Virus record (IMG/VR): IMGVR_UViG_3300025141_016157
Location: 96,347 to 160,346 of that record
Strand: one strand, 5' to 3'
Source of the DNA: a virus
Length of the DNA: 64,000 bases
Part shown: positions 9,114-18,000 of the stretch, piece after piece
Numbering within the stretch: position 1 is the first letter of the stretch
How the letters are laid out: every line of letters begins with the position of its first letter
Notes under the pieces: generated by a model
What the model saw: the letters and a program-made list of their open reading frames with translations, nothing else
Told to the model about the DNA's origin: nothing
Database searches by the model: none
Translations under genes and position numbers: made by a program

Positions 9114-9356
9114 ATGACAGATACAAAAAACACATCAATGGCTTTTAGCGATGAGGTAATTGGACAAATTGCAAAACTAGTCCAACTAGCAATTATTACA
9201 GGGACAGATATTGTTGATAATTTAAGGATGATGCGTGTAACTCTTGATGGAGAAACTGATGTTCTTACACTAACTGAAGAATATCGTGAAATATCAGAGG
9301 CTCAGGTTGAAAAGCTTATGCAAGAAGTAGAGGCACTTCAATCAGAAGAGGTGTAA
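9114..9356 (+). CDS. Small hypothetical protein
   Basis: An 80-residue acidic protein. The ATG at 9114 is preferred over the upstream GTG at 9081 because an AAAGGAAAA ribosome site lies just before it and the extension would be lysine-rich and unlike the rest. The fold looks helical (DEVIGQIAKLVQLAIITG), followed by a short strand region and a helical EAQVEKLMQEVEALQ tail. It precedes the MazG-like gene by 3 nt, so the two are probably co-translated. Function unknown. Confidence 0.65.
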   Translation: MTDTKNTSMAFSDEVIGQIAKLVQLAIITGTDIVDNLRMMRVTLDGETDVLTLTEEYREISEAQVEKLMQEVEALQSEEV

Positions 9357-9359
9357 GCT

Positions 9360-9731
9360 ATGGAAGATAGACTCTTAGAAATATTTAGGAGAAGAGAATC
9401 TTTTATGAAGAGCCTTGGTGATTCTTCCGGAGAATCTATGAACTGGCCACTTGATTTATCAAAAAAAGAAAATCAGCAACATGTCAGGGATATGGCACTA
9501 AGAGGTGTCGAAGAGATGTTTGAAGCACTTCAGCATTTAAAAAACTGGAAACCTCATCGGAAAACAGAAATAACTGAATTTGATAGAGAAGAATTTCTTG
9601 AAGAGATTGTAGATGCATTTAATTATTTTCTATCGATTCTTGTCCTTACAGGATTTGATGATAATGATTTAATTGATGCATACAGAAGAAAAGACAAGAT
9701 TATAAATGAAAGATTGAGGACTGGATATTGA
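9360..9731 (+). CDS. All-alpha NTP pyrophosphatase (dUTPase_2/MazG-like)
   Basis: A 123-residue all-alpha NTP pyrophosphohydrolase. The magnesium-binding helices are visible: RGVEEMFEALQHLKNWKPHR and then EFLEEIVDAFNYF, giving the EExxE ... ExxD pattern of dimeric dUTPases and MazG. It would hydrolyse dUTP or another non-canonical dNTP to the monophosphate, protecting phage DNA and feeding dUMP to ThyX. Its stop overlaps the start of the next gene, itself a MazG-like/HAD fusion, so the two form a nucleotide-sanitation pair. Confidence 0.75.
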   Translation: MEDRLLEIFRRRESFMKSLGDSSGESMNWPLDLSKKENQQHVRDMALRGVEEMFEALQHLKNWKPHRKTEITEFDREEFLEEIVDAFNYFLSILVLTGFDDNDLIDAYRRKDKIINERLRTGY

Positions 9732-10639
9732 AAGTTAAAAAGCTATTTGAAGATCAGAATTATTTTTCAAAGATGATAGGTACTGTGTGTAACACATCAG
9801 AAGATCTTGATAACTTTACAAAAACCCTATCTCTTGCACTTCATAAAGAAGTAAGTGATCTTGTATCTGCTACTAACTATAGATCTCACACTGATGATAG
9901 TATGGTTCCAGATGCAGACAAGATACTTTTTGAATCAGTAGATGTAATTAGATATGCAGTAGCTATAATGAATGCGTGGAGCATAACTCCTGAAAAATTT
10001 CAAAAAGCATGGATACTAAAGGACAAGTATCTTTCACTTTCAAGAAAGATTGAAGGAAATACTTGGAAAGGGGAAAAAGTTGCAATTGTTGATATGGACG
10101 ATGTTCTTTGTGAGTTTAGAGTAGGATTTTCAAATTGGCTAAATAAAAACTACAGCGTTATAACTGATGTAGAATCAAAAGAGTATTATTTTATTAATGC
10201 TCTTGAAAAAGCAGGTATAAACCCAGAGGGAATATTTTTAAAATTTGTATCTGAAGATGGATTCTCATCTTTAAAGCCAGCATCCGGTGCAATAGATTTT
10301 ATTAAATCTCTTCAGGAGAAAGGTTATTTTATTCATATATTGACTGCAAGGCCAGGAGATAATCTAAGATGTCTTTATAATACACTTGACTGGCTTGACT
10401 CAAACAATGTCTGCTTTGACAAGGTTAGCTTCTCATCAGAAAAACTGAGATGGTGCATGCAATCAGAATACTGGTCATCAGGTGCAATAGAGTTTGCAAT
10501 AGATGATTCACCTAAACATGCAGCAGAATATGCAAAACATGATATAAGAGTTCTTTTGCCAAGAAAGACTTATAATACAGAGGTTCAAAGTCTTTCAAAT
10601 GTAATTGTCTATGATTCTTTCCTAGATATTGATATTTAA
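9728..10639 (+). CDS. MazG-like domain fused to HAD-type 5'(3')-deoxyribonucleotidase
   Basis: A 303-residue fusion beginning with TTG at the TTGA overlap with the previous stop. Residues about 1-110 look like an all-alpha pyrophosphatase (LHKEVSDLVSATNYRSH, then KILFESVDVIRYAVAIMNAW). From about residue 118 there is a HAD domain: motif I IVDMDDVLCEF, a HILTARPGD motif II/III region and a final AIDDSPKHA motif IV. Similar HAD proteins dephosphorylate dNMPs. One chain could convert an unwanted dNTP to dNMP and then to nucleoside. The E/D pattern in the MazG part is less complete than in the preceding gene, so that half may be degenerate. Confidence 0.7.
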   Translation: MKVKKLFEDQNYFSKMIGTVCNTSEDLDNFTKTLSLALHKEVSDLVSATNYRSHTDDSMVPDADKILFESVDVIRYAVAIMNAWSITPEKFQKAWILKDKYLSLSRKIEGNTWKGEKVAIVDMDDVLCEFRVGFSNWLNKNYSVITDVESKEYYFINALEKAGINPEGIFLKFVSEDGFSSLKPASGAIDFIKSLQEKGYFIHILTARPGDNLRCLYNTLDWLDSNNVCFDKVSFSSEKLRWCMQSEYWSSGAIEFAIDDSPKHAAEYAKHDIRVLLPRKTYNTEVQSLSNVIVYDSFLDIDI

Positions 10640-10667
10640 TTTATCCAATGATTAAGAATTTTCTGCA

Positions 10668-10702
10668 GCAGTTGAATAATTAAACATGTTAACTGCTATA
10701 AT
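10668..10702 (+). promoter_or_regulatory. Putative promoter/operator with inverted repeat
   Basis: GCAGTT at 10668-10673 and AACTGC at 10691-10696 form a perfect 6-bp inverted repeat immediately before TATAAT at 10697-10702. TTGAAT at 10672 could serve as a -35 with a 19-nt spacer. It lies upstream of the tagged gene at 10739. Confidence 0.4.
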
Positions 10703-10738
10703 TGTAGAAATAAATTTATTAACGAAATAGAGGAAAAG

Positions 10739-11671
10739 ATGAAGCTAACTCAAAAATCTTTAAAGAAAATTATTCTTAGCGAGCTTAGAAGGTCCATATC
10801 AGAACAAGCACGAGATGCGGGTGACGTCCCCGGGGGCCAGGCACCAGCACGAGGCACCCAAGCCTATGCTGACAGCCAGAGAGAAATATGGGGTGTCTCT
10901 GATGAAGATCTCGAAAGAGAGCGCATCCAGAAACAGGCAGACGAGCGAGGAATATCTTTTGAAGAAATGGAGGCTATTCTTGCTCATATGGATTCCCCAG
11001 AGTACCGCAGAGAACAATACCTAAGACAGCAAGAACAGGCACGTGCCCATGCACGGGATGAAGGAAACTGGCCTGAGCCAAGGACTGGCAATATGTATGA
11101 AATCATTGGTGATCCACACAGCGTTGATATTCAAAACGGATTGAAGTGGTTGTGGCTTGGTGCAGTCCGGGACTCTAAGGTTTTGGAAGGTGTTGCTAAA
11201 CAGTTCACCCCTAGAGTTCCAGCTGAGGGTGAGTACTTGGCAGGTTTTTCTTCTCCGATGTGGGCATTGGTTGATCACAGGGACGAAAATGGTGTATATA
11301 CACAGCTTGTCACTCAGCCCGTGGGTGAGAGGCGAAGAGGCGCAGAGATATGCAGAATCACCGTCGAATACATTATGAAAGTATCGGGCGATCAAGTAGA
11401 TTGTGAAATGGCATGGAACAGTGATATGGTTAGACCAGGTAGCCAGCTTGCGCGAATGATGGACGCAGCAGTTCAGGCAGTAAATGGTTCATCAGCTTCT
11501 TTCCCTGCATCGCTAAAATTCTTTCCTGATGGACGAACTGAGGGAGCAAACGCAGAAGTTCCAGCCTCAGAAGACGAAGTACCGGTTGCAATTCTTGAAT
11601 TCACAGGAGGCGAGGTTGTGGCGCTGGTCAACATGGACTTCGGTTTTCGCGTTAGCCCATATGCTCGATAA
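10739..11671 (+). CDS. Tagged accessory protein, function unknown
   Basis: A 310-residue protein. Residues 1-22 (MKLTQKSLKKIILSELRR then SISE) match the shared tag and end in ISE before QA, close to the T4 prohead protease consensus. A low-complexity, Arg/Gln/Glu-rich helical stretch follows (about 30-110), then a more globular part (about 120-310) that I do not recognise; no HExxH or nucleotide-binding motif is visible. The 5' part of the gene is richer in G+C (a CCCCGGGGGCC run) than neighbouring genes, which suggests recent acquisition. Probably cargo delivered in the capsid if the tag hypothesis holds. Confidence 0.7.
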   Translation: MKLTQKSLKKIILSELRRSISEQARDAGDVPGGQAPARGTQAYADSQREIWGVSDEDLERERIQKQADERGISFEEMEAILAHMDSPEYRREQYLRQQEQARAHARDEGNWPEPRTGNMYEIIGDPHSVDIQNGLKWLWLGAVRDSKVLEGVAKQFTPRVPAEGEYLAGFSSPMWALVDHRDENGVYTQLVTQPVGERRRGAEICRITVEYIMKVSGDQVDCEMAWNSDMVRPGSQLARMMDAAVQAVNGSSASFPASLKFFPDGRTEGANAEVPASEDEVPVAILEFTGGEVVALVNMDFGFRVSPYAR

Positions 11672-11729
11672 TAGACTGACAAATTATGAACACTTCGCAT
11701 TGTTTTTTTCATAGTTGAGTTTTTTTATA

Positions 11730-11758
11730 TTGTAAACTTTAATTTCTTGCTGTATTGT
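11730..11758 (+). promoter_or_regulatory. Putative phage promoter, TTGTAAA-N16-TATTGT
   Basis: TTGTAAA at 11730-11736 is followed 16 nt later by TATTGT at 11753-11758, a weaker form of the recurrent element, 25 nt before the secreted-protein gene at 11784. Confidence 0.45.
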
Positions 11759-11783
11759 ATAAATGTAAAGCACAGGAGGAAAT

Positions 11784-12212
11784 ATGTTTCGTTTTACCCT
11801 ACTCACGCCCCTACTTTTTTCACTCTCAGCATACGGAGATATTCCACCAGATAATATTCGCATTGAATCTACTCTGGTTGGAAATGCTCCTATAGAGATT
11901 CCTGAGAGTGATTGCTCTTCTCCCATTTCAAACTCTATTGTTAAGTTTTTAGATACGGGATCAATGTGCATTGAAGGTGTTCGTGCCCATATTGATGGAA
12001 GAGGTTGTAATACAATTTTCTGGGAAAGGGGTTCTGATAATGAATATATCTTCTTTTGCAAGACAAGAGATACATGTGATATTACTCATGTAGGAAGATT
12101 TATTGCATACCCGACTTCACTTCCCGCACCTGAGATTTATTCTAGAAATCCTGCTATTTGCGAAGATTCAAATTATATTATTTTTCATGAACAAAATAAT
12201 GTTAGTGAATAA
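11784..12212 (+). CDS. Small secreted protein
   Basis: A 142-residue protein with a Sec signal peptide (MFRFTLLTPLLFSLSAYGD, cleavage probably after SAYG). The mature part has six cysteines or more, at least some in pairs (SDCSSP, SMCIEG, GCNTIFWERG, FFCKTRDTCD, AICEDSNY), suggesting a disulfide-stabilised periplasmic fold. I do not recognise the family. A strong AGGAGGAAAT ribosome site precedes the ATG. It lies alone between a tagged gene and ThyX with its own promoter-like element, consistent with an accessory host-envelope role. Confidence 0.7.
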   Translation: MFRFTLLTPLLFSLSAYGDIPPDNIRIESTLVGNAPIEIPESDCSSPISNSIVKFLDTGSMCIEGVRAHIDGRGCNTIFWERGSDNEYIFFCKTRDTCDITHVGRFIAYPTSLPAPEIYSRNPAICEDSNYIIFHEQNNVSE

Positions 12213-12242
12213 AATTAACTAGCGTTAAATATAGGAATACAG

Positions 12243-13229
12243 ATGCCAAAAAATAAAAACTTAGAACCAGTTACTTTTCCAATGAAGATTAGATTTGACG
12301 AGGATCCGAGCACTGAGTTTAAGAATGATCTTGAATCAATTAATATTTCACTACTAGACCATCCCGACCCGCTTAGGGCAAGAAGGATGGTGTACCAATT
12401 TATTAATGCAACATGGGAAGATGAGCCCGGTCTTCACAATCCAGACGATGTAGATGACTGGAAGCTTTTTCAAGCACTAGAAGCTGCGCTTCAGTTCAAA
12501 GCTTTGCCTACAGTCTTGGAGACGCTTGATTTTACATTTAGAATTGAAGGAATCGATGTCCAGACAGTTACACATTTAATTCGGCATAGAACAGGATCTT
12601 TCTCTGCTCAGTGTACAGGAGACAGGTGGCAATCTCATGCAAATGCATTAGTTCCCGGTCCCATTCAGAATAGTCCTGAGATTTATGAAAGATGGAAAAG
12701 TCTAGTTGTTGAGTCAAAGAAGCTTTATTGTGACATGATTGATACAAGGAAGATTTCGATTATGGATGCACGAACAATTCTTCCAAAGTGTCTCGAGACA
12801 CATTATTACGCACGCTTTAATATGAAAGATCTTCTAAACTTTATTAGACAAAGAATGGATAAGCAAATTCAGCCAACAACTGACAATATTATTGCATATC
12901 AGATGTACTTAGCCGTTGCAAGAATATTTCCAGAAGTTACAACAGTCGTGAATATGCACTCACCTTCGAGACATTATGTTGCTACTGCAAGAACCGGAAA
13001 GGCAACAAATCTTTATTTTCCAGATAAAGATTCTGATTCGTTTGACTGGCACCCTAATGACTTTATCTACTCAGCATATCGCGATGAAGTAAATGGTACA
13101 GACCCAGATCTCGGCGGAAGAGAAAACTTTAAATTTTCAGAATTGGCATCAATGTACGATAGACAGGTCAATGACCTTGTAGAAAAGTACAATGAGTGGA
13201 AAGAAACTGTCGGATTTGAATCACCATAG
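12243..13229 (+). CDS. thyX: Flavin-dependent thymidylate synthase
   Basis: A 328-residue ThyX-family protein that would methylate dUMP to dTMP using FAD and methylenetetrahydrofolate. The signature is LIRHRTGSFSAQCTGDRW: the RHR triplet (residues 114-116) is intact, but the serine that normally ends RHR-x7-S is Cys124 here. Other ThyX-like segments are LPKCLETHYYARFNMKDLLN and FIRQRMDKQIQP. It is longer than typical ThyX proteins (about 220-250), with extra residues at both ends. It complements the thymidine kinase and MazG-like enzymes encoded in the window. No thyA-type complete gene is visible. Confidence 0.88.
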   Translation: MPKNKNLEPVTFPMKIRFDEDPSTEFKNDLESINISLLDHPDPLRARRMVYQFINATWEDEPGLHNPDDVDDWKLFQALEAALQFKALPTVLETLDFTFRIEGIDVQTVTHLIRHRTGSFSAQCTGDRWQSHANALVPGPIQNSPEIYERWKSLVVESKKLYCDMIDTRKISIMDARTILPKCLETHYYARFNMKDLLNFIRQRMDKQIQPTTDNIIAYQMYLAVARIFPEVTTVVNMHSPSRHYVATARTGKATNLYFPDKDSDSFDWHPNDFIYSAYRDEVNGTDPDLGGRENFKFSELASMYDRQVNDLVEKYNEWKETVGFESP

Positions 13230-13237
13230 GCGAAAAA

Positions 13238-13654
13238 ATGTCTTTTTCAGATTCATTTAGCATGATTGAATCATGGCTTTTTGAAAAGGATTATGAAGTC
13301 TTGTACGAGACTGATGGTCAAGATGCTGTTTATTTTGGCTGTAAGCAAATTATTCTTAACAGTAGAAACCATATTGAAAAGAGACTATATATACTTTTGC
13401 ACGAATGTGGTCACATACTAATAAATAGCAACTCTTTCGACAGGGTATTTTCCCTTAGCAGCGAAACAGAAGCTATAATGGGCGGTAGAAAAGTTTCTAG
13501 AAAAAGAAGAGTTGCAAAGCTAACAGAGGAAATTGAAGCCTGGAAACGAGGTGAGAATCTTGCAAGAAGGCTTGGGATAGAAATAAATGAAGAAAAGTTT
13601 GATAGAATACGTGCGAATGCTATTATGAGCTATATCGAATGGGCAAGAGATTAG
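13238..13654 (+). CDS. ImmA/IrrE-like zinc metallopeptidase-like protein
   Basis: A 138-residue protein with the zinc motif HECGH inside YILLHECGHILINS (about residue 50), flanked as in ImmA/IrrE peptidases by a preceding strand pair and a following helix. A later KLTEEIEAWKRGENLARRLG helix offers the third ligand region (EIEAW). Phage proteins of this type occur widely as small HExxH enzymes of uncertain substrate. It begins 8 nt after ThyX with a GGCGAAAAA site. It has no packaging tag, unlike the next peptidase, which lies convergently and overlaps it by 4 nt. Confidence 0.7.
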   Translation: MSFSDSFSMIESWLFEKDYEVLYETDGQDAVYFGCKQIILNSRNHIEKRLYILLHECGHILINSNSFDRVFSLSSETEAIMGGRKVSRKRRVAKLTEEIEAWKRGENLARRLGIEINEEKFDRIRANAIMSYIEWARD

Positions 13655-14463
13655 CTCACTGAATGTTTAATATTTGTGTAGAGCTTAGTTAGAAATTTCT
13701 CTAGAGATTTTCTATCATTCTTTAATGTTTCTTTATATCTGGAAACTATTCCAGCAAGATCAGAGTCTTGCCTTTTGATAAGTGAAAGCGCTTCTTCTTG
13801 CGTGTATTTATCTAAAAGCTGCTCAGATGCTTCATATGCAAATGCATCAATTTCATTATGAAGGCTAAGGTAGTCTTCCTGCGTTCCGCCTTTTGACAAC
13901 TGCTTGGGATCGTTCTGTAGTTCTTCCCATGCCTCTTCTTCACTAATCCCTTTGCTTTCTGCCTGTTTCTTAAGTTGATTATAGTGAACTAGTTCATGGT
14001 TGATAGTTCGTGATATTATCTTTGATAGCTCTGTAGAGTCTAAGTCATCCATATCATACTCATCAGAGTAGGGTCTAAACTCAAGCCATATAATGTGTTT
14101 CCCATTTTCAGGACCTCTGTATTGACCTCTCATCATCCAGTTGCTAGGATATCCTCCATATTCATCTCCCGGTCCTAAAGTATATAGCTCATTATCTGTA
14201 ACACTGAGGAAAAAATATAGATCTGTACCAAGATCACTAGCAGATGTATTTAGTGCATCCATAAGAGTTTCAATTGCAGGAGTTGACCAGGTCGACTCAT
14301 CAACAAGATCTACATCATTTTCATTGTGAGCCATTTCCCAAAACTTAGAATCGACAATTCCTTGAAAAATAGCTGATGTCAATTCTTTATCAGGTGCTGT
14401 TGATTCACACAGCAAGATCTCTTCCTTGATGATCTGTCTTAATTGCCTGCGTGTGATTTTCAT
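13651..14463 (-). CDS. Tagged HExxH metallopeptidase
   Basis: A 270-residue minus-strand gene. Residues 1-20 are the shared tag, MKITRRQLRQIIKEEILLCE, ending in LCE before ST, which fits the (L/I)xE-(A/S/G) prohead cleavage consensus. A zinc motif HELVH occurs in RTINHELVHYNQL (about residue 160), with a downstream HNEIDAFAYEA glutamate that would be the third ligand. The rest is unrecognised. It is the only tagged gene on the minus strand, and converges with the ImmA-like gene. Expected role: a packaged peptidase delivered to the host or acting during virion maturation. Confidence 0.75.
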   Translation of the reverse strand: MKITRRQLRQIIKEEILLCESTAPDKELTSAIFQGIVDSKFWEMAHNENDVDLVDESTWSTPAIETLMDALNTSASDLGTDLYFFLSVTDNELYTLGPGDEYGGYPSNWMMRGQYRGPENGKHIIWLEFRPYSDEYDMDDLDSTELSKIISRTINHELVHYNQLKKQAESKGISEEEAWEELQNDPKQLSKGGTQEDYLSLHNEIDAFAYEASEQLLDKYTQEEALSLIKRQDSDLAGIVSRYKETLKNDRKSLEKFLTKLYTNIKHSVS

Positions 14464-14569
14464 GTTTAAACCCTGTTAGATAATAATTATTTCACTTTTT
14501 CTAATTTATTTTAAAAACTACTTGCGACAAAGTTATAATCATCTATACTATAAACAAGGAGAAATAGTA

Positions 14570-15010
14570 ATGAAAGCGTATCTTGCAAGTTCATGGTTTA
14601 ACCCTGTTGCAAATCAAGAGGTTGATGATATTATCTCATCACTTGAGAACAATAACTTTGAGGTATTTTCACCTCGTGATTTTTTTGTTTGTCCGCCAAC
14701 TGCTGACCTGGCAACACAAAAGTCAACCTATGAGGGAAATCTTGAACATCTTCACAAGTGTGATTTTATGGTTTGTAATACTCATGGAAAAGATATGGGT
14801 TCAATTTTTGAAGCTGGATATTTTAAAGCACTTGAAAAGCCTATCGTTTATTTCTGCGCTGGGCTGCCCGCAGGGGCGGCATTCAACTTAATGTTGGCAC
14901 AGAGCGGAGTAAAAGTATGCACATCTATTGATGAGCTTAATGACTACATGGCACGCTGTAACTCAGAGGGTAAGCTTCTTTTCGAGCCATACTATGGAAA
15001 TATTGAGTAG
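14570..15010 (+). CDS. Nucleoside 2-deoxyribosyltransferase-like protein
   Basis: A 146-residue protein. The ATG at 14570 follows AAGGAGAAATAGTA and is a better start than the in-frame ATG at 14522, which overlaps promoter sequence. Features of the NDT fold: KAYLASSWF at the N-terminus, FSPRDFF, and KCDFMVCNTHGKDMGSIFEAGYFKAL, where the D and E-A-G-Y residues correspond to the nucleotide-binding and catalytic region. It would exchange or hydrolyse the glycosidic bond of deoxynucleosides or their monophosphates, fitting the nucleotide-metabolism theme. A TTGCGA (14523) and TATACT (14547) pair just upstream looks like a sigma-70 promoter. Confidence 0.7.
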   Translation: MKAYLASSWFNPVANQEVDDIISSLENNNFEVFSPRDFFVCPPTADLATQKSTYEGNLEHLHKCDFMVCNTHGKDMGSIFEAGYFKALEKPIVYFCAGLPAGAAFNLMLAQSGVKVCTSIDELNDYMARCNSEGKLLFEPYYGNIE

Positions 15011-15029
15011 AATTTAATAACATCGTTGC

Positions 15030-15058
15030 GTGTAAATTTGGCTAATTTATTTTATAAT
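15030..15058 (+). promoter_or_regulatory. Putative phage promoter, GTGTAAA-N16-TATAAT
   Basis: GTGTAAA at 15030-15036 and TATAAT at 15053-15058, spacer 16 nt, sit 17 nt before the DNA polymerase III alpha ATG. One of the best copies of the recurrent element. Confidence 0.65.
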
Positions 15059-15074
15059 AAATTGAGGAATATAA

Positions 15075-18000
15075 ATGTCATCTATTATTAAACCCAAGAA
15101 GTTTGTCGGTCTACATGCACATTCTGGAACAGGTAGTCCGTATGACGGTCTTGGATATCCAAACCAGCATATTGACTTTGTCTTGTCAAATGAAATGAAT
15201 GCATGGGCACTGACTGATCACGGTAACGGTAACGGTCTTGCCCATGCACATGCTTATGCAAAGAAGCTAAAGAAGAAAGGTAGGGATTATCGACAGATTT
15301 ATGGTGTTGAGTTTTACTTTGTACCTTCATTGCTTGAATGGCGTGAATCTTACGAAGCACATCGTGAAGAAGTTCGTGCAGCAAGGTCTGAAAAGAAGTT
15401 AAAAGAGTCAACAGATATTAACTCTGAAGATGAGATTTCTGGAGGTCTTATAATTGAAAATGAAGATGAGACAAAAAATGATTTCGAGAAAAACGATTGG
15501 AAGAGGCGATATCACCTAGTTGTCATCGCAAAGAATCAAATTGGTCTACAGAATCTTTTCACTCTTGTCAAGAAGTCTTATACAGATGGTTTCTACAGAT
15601 TCCCTAGAATTGATTACAATCTTCTCAAGATGCACGGTGAGGGTCTTGTAGTAAGTACAGCATGCATTGGTGGCTATCCCTCATCTTTAATTGCTAGAGG
15701 GGAGGCAACAGGCAAGTCTGATAGTGATATTATTCTAGATTTAGAAAACATGTCTGATAGATTTATTGATGCCGTAGGCAGGAAAAACTTTAATCTAGAA
15801 GTTCAATTTAACTCTCTATCAATGCAACATAAAACCAATAAGCATCTTATTTCTCTACATGAGAAAACAGGTATACCGCTTGTCGCTACTGCTGATAGTC
15901 ACTACTATGGTAGAAATATGTGGGAAGCACGAGAATTGTATAGAAAACTCGGCCGCATGGGTGCAAGAGGAGATGCAATGCCGTCACTTCCAGCTTTTGA
16001 AGACTTGAAGTGTGAGCTCTATCCCAAGAATGCTGAACAAATGTGGGATGAGTATAAACAGCATGCTTCAAGCTATGATTTCTACAAGGGTAAAGATCAG
16101 CTAATAGCTGATGCAATTGAAAGATCTTACGATATTGCATGGGAACAATGCGAAGATGTCTGGTTTGATGAGGAGGCAAAGCTTCCAAGATTTGGTACAC
16201 CGACAGACTCAGCATTCAATCAGCTAGCACGAAGAGTTAAAGAGGCACTAGTTAAAGAAGACCTTCATAAAGATCAAGAATATGTTGATCGTGCAAAGAT
16301 GGAGCTAGATGATATCAAGTATCTTGGATTTGAAAACTATTTCCTAACTATGACAAAGGTTTTTGACCTAGCATCACAAAGCACTATTATCGGCCCAGGT
16401 CGCGGCTCTGGCGCTGGATCACTAGTTAACTACTTGCTAGGAATTACAACAACAGACCCGATTAAATATGGGCTTCTATGGGAGAGATTTCTTCACAGGG
16501 CAAAGGCAGGATGGCCAGACATTGATACAGATGCTGGTGATAGAGATGTCCTGATCAATGCTTCAAGAGAACTTTTCGGAGAAGAGTCTGTTGTTCCAGT
16601 TTCCAATTTTAATACACTTAAGCTTAAGTCCCTTGTTAAGGATGTTTCAAAGTTTTATGGTATTGACTTTGGCGAAGTTAACGCAATGACAAATACTTTA
16701 GAAAAAGATGTTATGCATAAAGCTATGGGTGATCATGAAGAAAGATCAACATATGTTCTTACACATGAAGATTGTATGAAGTACTCGCAGAAGTATTCTG
16801 ATTTTATGGATGAATACCCGAAGGTAAGTGAACATGTCCAGAATCTTTTTATGGAGTCTAGATCAATTGGTAGACATGCTGGGGGTGTTTTAATCTGCCC
16901 GAATCTCGAGAAGCATATGCCCGTTATTAAGGTAAGGGGCGAATTGCAAACACCATGGTCTGAAGGTATGAACTTTAGACATCTTGAAACAAACGGATTT
17001 CTTAAGTTTGATTTTCTCGGTCTAACAACACTTAAGATGGTCGAAGATTGTACAAGACTTATTCTTAGAAAGCAAGGCAATCTATCACCTACGTTTGCTG
17101 ATATTCAAAAGTTCTTTGATGAAAAGATGAATTGTAGATATAATGATCTTGATGATCAAAATGTATGGGAGCATGTTTACCATAAGGGTCGGTTTGTACA
17201 GGTATTCCAGTTTACCCAGCAAGGCGCAAGAAACTTTTGCACTTCTGCAAAGCCAAGTACTATTGAAGAATTAGCAACAATTACAGCAATCTATCGGCCA
17301 GGACCTCTTTCTGCTGGTGTTCATAGAAAGTACGTAAAAGCTAAGAAGTCAGTTGAGGATGGTAAACCTATTGAGTATGATCACCCTGTTATCGAAGAGA
17401 TTCTAAGCGAAACTTACGGCTTTATCTCGTTCCAAGAGCAGTTCATGCTCTTAGCACAGAAGCTAGCTAATTTTGACAAGGGTGCATCAGATAAGATGCG
17501 TAAGACACTAGTTAAGAAATCACTCGATTCAAATGCTGCAAAGGTTCAAGAAAGAATTGACCTTCACAAGAAGTTTGTCAACGGTGCAGTTGAGATATCT
17601 GGGATGGATAAGGACAAGGCTGAGAAGCTCTATGAGACAATTGAATTCTTCTCTGGGTATGGCTTCAATAAGTCGCATGCAGTGTCCTACGCCATTGATT
17701 CCTATTACTCTGCATGGCTTCACACATACTATGAAAAAGAATGGCTTGCAACATGCTTGCAAACACAAAATGGCTCTAGTAAGTTTGGAAAGGTCATCTC
17801 TGAGATTAAATCACTAGGATATACAATTTTACCGCCTGACATCAACGCCTCTTCTGATGTCTGGGTTTACAGTGATGAGAGGGGAGGCTTTGTCCCACCT
17901 CTAACAGCAATCAAGGGTGTTGGCGACGCTGCCGTTGCAGAGATTATGGAAAGGAGACCATTCTCCAGTCTTGATGAGATGATGTTTACTGAGGATGGCA

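Noticed and set aside
11021-11395. 124-residue minus-strand ORF inside the tagged gene at 10739
   Set aside because: Antisense to a gene with good start, tag and length; no independent support.
12215-12228. TTAAC-TAGC-GTTAA dyad before thyX
   Set aside because: Only 5 bp arms in AT-rich sequence; expected by chance.
15088-15411. Antisense ORF in the polymerase gene
   Set aside because: His/Gln-rich shadow of codons in the dnaE frame.
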